DNA from: Methylotenera_A sp040387515
GTDB lineage: Bacteria > Pseudomonadota > Gammaproteobacteria > Burkholderiales > Methylophilaceae
DNA: 64,000 nucleotides
Direction: 5' to 3'
Assembly: GCA_040387515.1 (NCBI GenBank)
Contig: JAZKDP010000007.1
Location: forward strand, 62,001 to 126,000
The notes under the pieces were generated by a model. The model was not told the origin of the DNA. It was given only the letters and a program-made list of their open reading frames with translations, and did not search any database. Every line of letters starts with the position of its first letter. Position 1 is the stretch's first letter. Below, piece by piece: positions 60,682-64,000 of this stretch. Made by a program: the position numbers and the translations under genes.

Positions 60682-62157
60682 ATGAACCCGATTCGTATCG
60701 CAAAAGCAGAAAATTTCCTGTCTATTTTACCTAAAATGGCCAATCGCCATGGTTTGATAGCAGGGGCTACGGGCACTGGTAAAACAGTCACATTGCAAAC
60801 GCTGGCAGAAGGATTTTCTGCGCTTGGTGTGCCAGTTTTTATGGCGGATGTTAAGGGTGATTTAGCTGGTATGAGTCAAGCAGGTGGCGGAAATGCAAAA
60901 ATAGATGCGCGCGTAGCACAACTGGGAATGGATGATTTTAAGCCACAGGCGTCAACTGTGGTGTTATGGGATGTGTTTGGCGAAAAAGGCCATCCAGTGC
61001 GCACCACCGTCGCTGAAATGGGGCCGCTTTTGTTGGCGCGATTACTCAATTTAAATGATGTGCAAGCTGGCGTGATTAATGCGATTTTTAAAATTGCAGA
61101 TGATAAAGGCTGGTTGCTTCTGGATTTAAAAGATTTACGTGCCATGTCGCAGCATGCGGCTGAAAACGCTGCGCAATATCAAACAACCTATGGCAATATT
61201 TCAGCCGCCAGCGTTGGTGCATTACAGCGCTCGCTTTTGCAGCTTGAGACTGAAGGCGGAGATTTGCTGTTTGGTGAGCCAGCATTGAATTTAGAAGATT
61301 TAATGCAAACCGATAATCAGGGTCGTGGCGTTGTTAATATCTTAGCCGCCGATAAACTGTTTAATTCGCCGCGCGTTTATGCCACTTTGTTGCTTTGGCT
61401 ATTATCCGAATTATTTGAAAAATTGCCTGAAGTTGGCGATTTAGAAAAGCCTAAGTTGGTGTTTTTCTTTGATGAGGCGCATTTGCTATTTAGTGACGCG
61501 CCACCGGCTTTATTGCAAAAAATTGAGCAAGTTGTACGCTTGATTCGTTCTAAAGGTGTGGGTGTGTATTTTGTCAGTCAAAATCCTTTAGATATCCCGG
61601 ATATCGTGCTTGGCCAGTTGGGTAACCGCGTGCAGCATGCATTGCGGGCATTTACGCCACGCGATCAAAAAGCGGTTAAATCGGCTGCTGAAACCTTTAG
61701 AAGCAATCCGAAAGTTGATGTGGCGACTGCGATTACAGAGCTAGGGGTAGGTGAAGCTTTGGTTTCCTTTTTGGATGAAAAAGGTGTGCCAACACCTGTG
61801 GAACGTGCCTTTGTGTGTCCACCGCAAAGTAGAATTGGCGCACTGACTGATGCTGAACGTGCCGCGGTGATTGCTGGTTCTAATATCGCAGGTTTTTACG
61901 AAAAACAGGTAGACCGCGAATCTGCTTATGAAATACTCAAAGCGCGCGCAACAGAATCCGCAGAAGTAGTAGAAGAAGAGGATAAAGGTTTTGATTGGGG
62001 CGGCATGTTAGGCGGCGTTTTGGGCGGAAAAAAAACAAGTCGTTCAGACAGTGTTTTAGAAAGTGCCGCTAAATCGACGGCGCGTGCGATTGGCTCGCAA
62101 TTGGGACGTAGTATAGTTCGTGGCGTTCTTGGCTCAATCTTAGGCAGCCGTAAATAA
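60682..62157 (+). CDS. HerA-like/DUF853 ATPase (YjgR family)
   Basis: This 491-residue ATPase has Walker A AGATGTGKTVTLQTLAEGF, Walker B VFFFDEAHLLF and the sensor YFVSQNPLDIPDIVLGQLGN. HPVRTTVAEMGPLLLARLLN is typical of YjgR/DUF853 proteins. It ends in a glycine-rich tail (DWGGMLGGVLGGKK). The role in DNA or secretion processes is not known; unlike defence HerA proteins it has no NurA partner and occurs in core genomes. Confidence 0.93.
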   Translation: MNPIRIAKAENFLSILPKMANRHGLIAGATGTGKTVTLQTLAEGFSALGVPVFMADVKGDLAGMSQAGGGNAKIDARVAQLGMDDFKPQASTVVLWDVFGEKGHPVRTTVAEMGPLLLARLLNLNDVQAGVINAIFKIADDKGWLLLDLKDLRAMSQHAAENAAQYQTTYGNISAASVGALQRSLLQLETEGGDLLFGEPALNLEDLMQTDNQGRGVVNILAADKLFNSPRVYATLLLWLLSELFEKLPEVGDLEKPKLVFFFDEAHLLFSDAPPALLQKIEQVVRLIRSKGVGVYFVSQNPLDIPDIVLGQLGNRVQHALRAFTPRDQKAVKSAAETFRSNPKVDVATAITELGVGEALVSFLDEKGVPTPVERAFVCPPQSRIGALTDAERAAVIAGSNIAGFYEKQVDRESAYEILKARATESAEVVEEEDKGFDWGGMLGGVLGGKKTSRSDSVLESAAKSTARAIGSQLGRSIVRGVLGSILGSRK

Positions 62158-62184
62158 TTGGTGTGCTGATTGGGGAGAATCGTC

Positions 62185-63882
62185 ATGCTGTCTGATCTCG
62201 CTATTGCGCAAGCGGCAAAATTGAAGCCGATTGTTGATGTCGCCCAGACGCTTGATATCGCAGCAGAAGATTTAATTCCATATGGCTATTCAATTGCCAA
62301 ATTAGGCGCAAGCTTTTTAAACGAATTACATAATCCTACCCAAATCAAATCAAAAACAAAAGTTAGGCCAAACGGCAAACTTATTTTAGTCACAGCTATC
62401 AGCCCAACACCTGCTGGCGAAGGTAAAACGACGACTACAATTGGTCTGGCAGATGCACTTAATCACCTGTTTAAGCAAGAAAAAATCGATAAACAGGCAA
62501 TGGTTTGTATTCGCGAACCCTCATTAGGGCCGGTGTTTGGCTTAAAAGGTGGCGCGACTGGTGGCGGTTATGCGCAAGTGGTGCCGATGGAAAATATTAA
62601 CCTGCATTTTACGGGTGATTTTCATGCCATTACTTCAGCGAATAATTTGCTTGCTGCATTAGTTGATAATCACATTTATCACGGCAACGTATTAGGTATT
62701 AAAGAAGTCACGTGGCGTCGTTGTTTGGATACGAATGACCGCGCTTTGCGGCACGTTACAACGCACGCCGAGCTAGATGTTGAAACGGGTTTTAACATTA
62801 CTGTCGCTAGCGAAGTCATGGCAATTTTTTGTCTGGCTGAAAATTTAGATGATTTAAAAACGCGCTTAGGTAATATTCAAGTGGCGACTGATCTGGCTGG
62901 CAAAGCCATCTTGGCGAGTGATTTGCAAGCGCAGGGTGCGATGACTGCATTACTGAAAGATGCTTTTCAACCAAATTTGGTACAAACGTTAGAACATACT
63001 CCCGCGTTAATTCATGGTGGCCCGTTTGCCAATATCGCGCATGGCTGTAATTCGGTGGTGGCGACAAAAACGGCTTTAAAATTGGCTGATTATGTGGTGA
63101 CTGAGGCGGGCTTTGGTGCAGATCTGGGCGCAGAAAAGTTCTTTGATATCAAATGCCGCAAATCTAACTTGCAACCAGATTTAGTGGTAATCGTCGCTAC
63201 GATTCGCGCACTTAAATATCACGGTGGGGCGACACTGGCTGAGCTTGATCAAGAAAATATTACTTATTTGCAAAGTGGAATGGCAAATCTGATTAAGCAT
63301 CTGACTAATTTGCGCCAACATTTTGGCATGCAAGTATTGGTGGCGATCAACCACTTTACGCATGATACGCAGTTAGAAATCGATACCTTAAAATCTGCAC
63401 TTGCACAATGGGGCTTTAAAGCCATTGTGTGTAAACATTGGGCAGAAGGTGGCACAGGAGCAGTTGACTTAGCACATGCGGTTGTGGAAGCAATTGCAAA
63501 TACGAAATCCAATTTTAAGTTGTTATACCCAGACTCACTACCGTTATTGGGCAAACTAGAAACTATCGCAGCGAAAATTTATGGTGCAACAGCCGTGACG
63601 TTGAGTGAAAAAGCGGCAAAAAAATTAGCGGTGCTGGAACAGCAGTATGCACATTTCCCAATTTGCATCGCTAAAACACAGTATTCATTTTCATCAGACG
63701 CTTCAATTAGAGGCGCGCCAAATGTACATACCTTGCAAGTGCAAGATTTATATTTATCGCGTGGCGCAGGTTTCGTTGTAGCAATCTGTGGAAAGATAAT
63801 GACCATGCCTGGTCTACCAAAGCAGCCCGCTAGCCAACATATTGACCTGAATGCATCTGGTAATATTGTTGGTTTATCTTAA
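62185..63882 (+). CDS. fhs: formate--tetrahydrofolate ligase
   Basis: This 565-residue enzyme makes 10-formyl-THF from formate, THF and ATP, and connects formate made by the H4MPT pathway to folate-dependent biosynthesis. It has the ATP site SPTPAGEGKTTTTIGLADAL, REPSLGPVFGLKGGATGGGY and HGGPFANIAHGCNSVVATK. I chose ATG 62185 (MLSDLAIAQ), with GGGGAGA 6 bases upstream. TTG 62170 is in frame but within that ribosome site. It begins 27 bp behind the ATPase gene. Confidence 0.97.
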   Translation: MLSDLAIAQAAKLKPIVDVAQTLDIAAEDLIPYGYSIAKLGASFLNELHNPTQIKSKTKVRPNGKLILVTAISPTPAGEGKTTTTIGLADALNHLFKQEKIDKQAMVCIREPSLGPVFGLKGGATGGGYAQVVPMENINLHFTGDFHAITSANNLLAALVDNHIYHGNVLGIKEVTWRRCLDTNDRALRHVTTHAELDVETGFNITVASEVMAIFCLAENLDDLKTRLGNIQVATDLAGKAILASDLQAQGAMTALLKDAFQPNLVQTLEHTPALIHGGPFANIAHGCNSVVATKTALKLADYVVTEAGFGADLGAEKFFDIKCRKSNLQPDLVVIVATIRALKYHGGATLAELDQENITYLQSGMANLIKHLTNLRQHFGMQVLVAINHFTHDTQLEIDTLKSALAQWGFKAIVCKHWAEGGTGAVDLAHAVVEAIANTKSNFKLLYPDSLPLLGKLETIAAKIYGATAVTLSEKAAKKLAVLEQQYAHFPICIAKTQYSFSSDASIRGAPNVHTLQVQDLYLSRGAGFVVAICGKIMTMPGLPKQPASQHIDLNASGNIVGLS

Positions 63883-63903
63883 ATCCTGCAGCTTTAATTC
63901 TGT

Positions 63904-64000
63904 ATGTTAACCATTGAAAAAACAGGTACAGCCGAACATACGATTCAAAAATCGCGATTTTATGCGTTTGCAGGACATTGCCAGACAGAGCGGGAAGTCG
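63904..64000 (+). CDS. yigZ: YigZ/IMPACT-family protein, N-terminal fragment
   Basis: The 32 codons visible read MLTIEKTGTAEHTIQKSRFY and then AFAGHC. The I-x-K-SRF-[YI]-[AG] pattern near the N-terminus is that of the IMPACT/YigZ (UPF0029) family. The gene runs off the right edge. It is 21 bp behind fhs and may be on the same transcript. Confidence 0.7.
   Translation, partial: MLTIEKTGTAEHTIQKSRFYAFAGHCQTEREV

Overview
The window is a stretch of chromosome from a methylotrophic betaproteobacterium, most likely Methylophilaceae (Methylotenera/Methylophilus type). The evidence is a cofactor-synthesis cluster for tetrahydromethanopterin/methylofuran-linked C1 transfer (mfnF-like, pabB, mfnE-like, pterin dehydratase), a complete pqqABCDE operon (PQQ is the cofactor of methanol dehydrogenase), formate-tetrahydrofolate ligase, and a moderately AT-rich core genome. 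The genus is inferred; no rRNA is present.

Layout. 1-3.9 kb: C1-cofactor genes. 3.9-9.8 kb (minus strand): a three-gene RND efflux operon. 10.29-10.375 kb: tRNA-Leu(UAG). 10.32-36.37 kb: a 26-kb integrated mobile element inserted in the 3' end of that tRNA gene, bounded by 57-bp direct repeats (attL/attR, one mismatch), with paired TTTTCCA-type repeats just inside both ends and a tyrosine integrase at the right end. 36.4-45.6 kb: alr, ridA, gyrA, serC, pheA, hisC, aroG-type DAHP synthase. 45.8-49.3 kb: pqqABCDE. 49.5-52.3 kb: MFS exporter, DoxX protein, YgjP-like metallopeptidase, 7Fe ferredoxin. 52.4-59.9 kb: assimilatory sulfate reduction (cysN, cysD, cysH, DUF934, cysI, a TauE/SafE permease, divergent cysB-type regulator). 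59.9-64 kb: DUF302 lipoprotein, HerA-like ATPase, fhs and the start of a YigZ/IMPACT gene.

The element looks like an integrative mobilizable element rather than a self-sufficient conjugative one. It has an IncP-like transfer-initiation set (traK-traL-traM divergent from traJ-traI, with a YATCCTGY nic site between them) and only three mating-pair subunits (trbJ, a tiny trbK-like lipoprotein and trbL). I see no VirB4/VirB11-type ATPase, no core-complex genes and no coupling protein. Cargo falls into islands: a DUF3644 gene broken by one TGA codon, a GGCT-fold gene and a HEPN gene; a HicA-like/HTH toxin-antitoxin-like pair; a DUF4238+SEC-C protein; a four-gene run ending in a trypsin-like protease and a CHAT caspase-like protease; umuDC; and an AAA/STAND-like ATPase.

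Most interesting are (1) the trypsin-like plus CHAT protease pair in one operon with a secreted nuclease and an SRAP protein, (2) the HEPN/GGCT/HEPN cassette, (3) the isolated trbJKL set, which may remodel a helper conjugation machine, (4) parS-like or iteron-like TGTTTCAC repeats behind a replication-initiator-like gene, and (5) a hairpin-rich leader at the left end of the element. Function statements for cargo genes rest on motifs read by eye; no database search was run.
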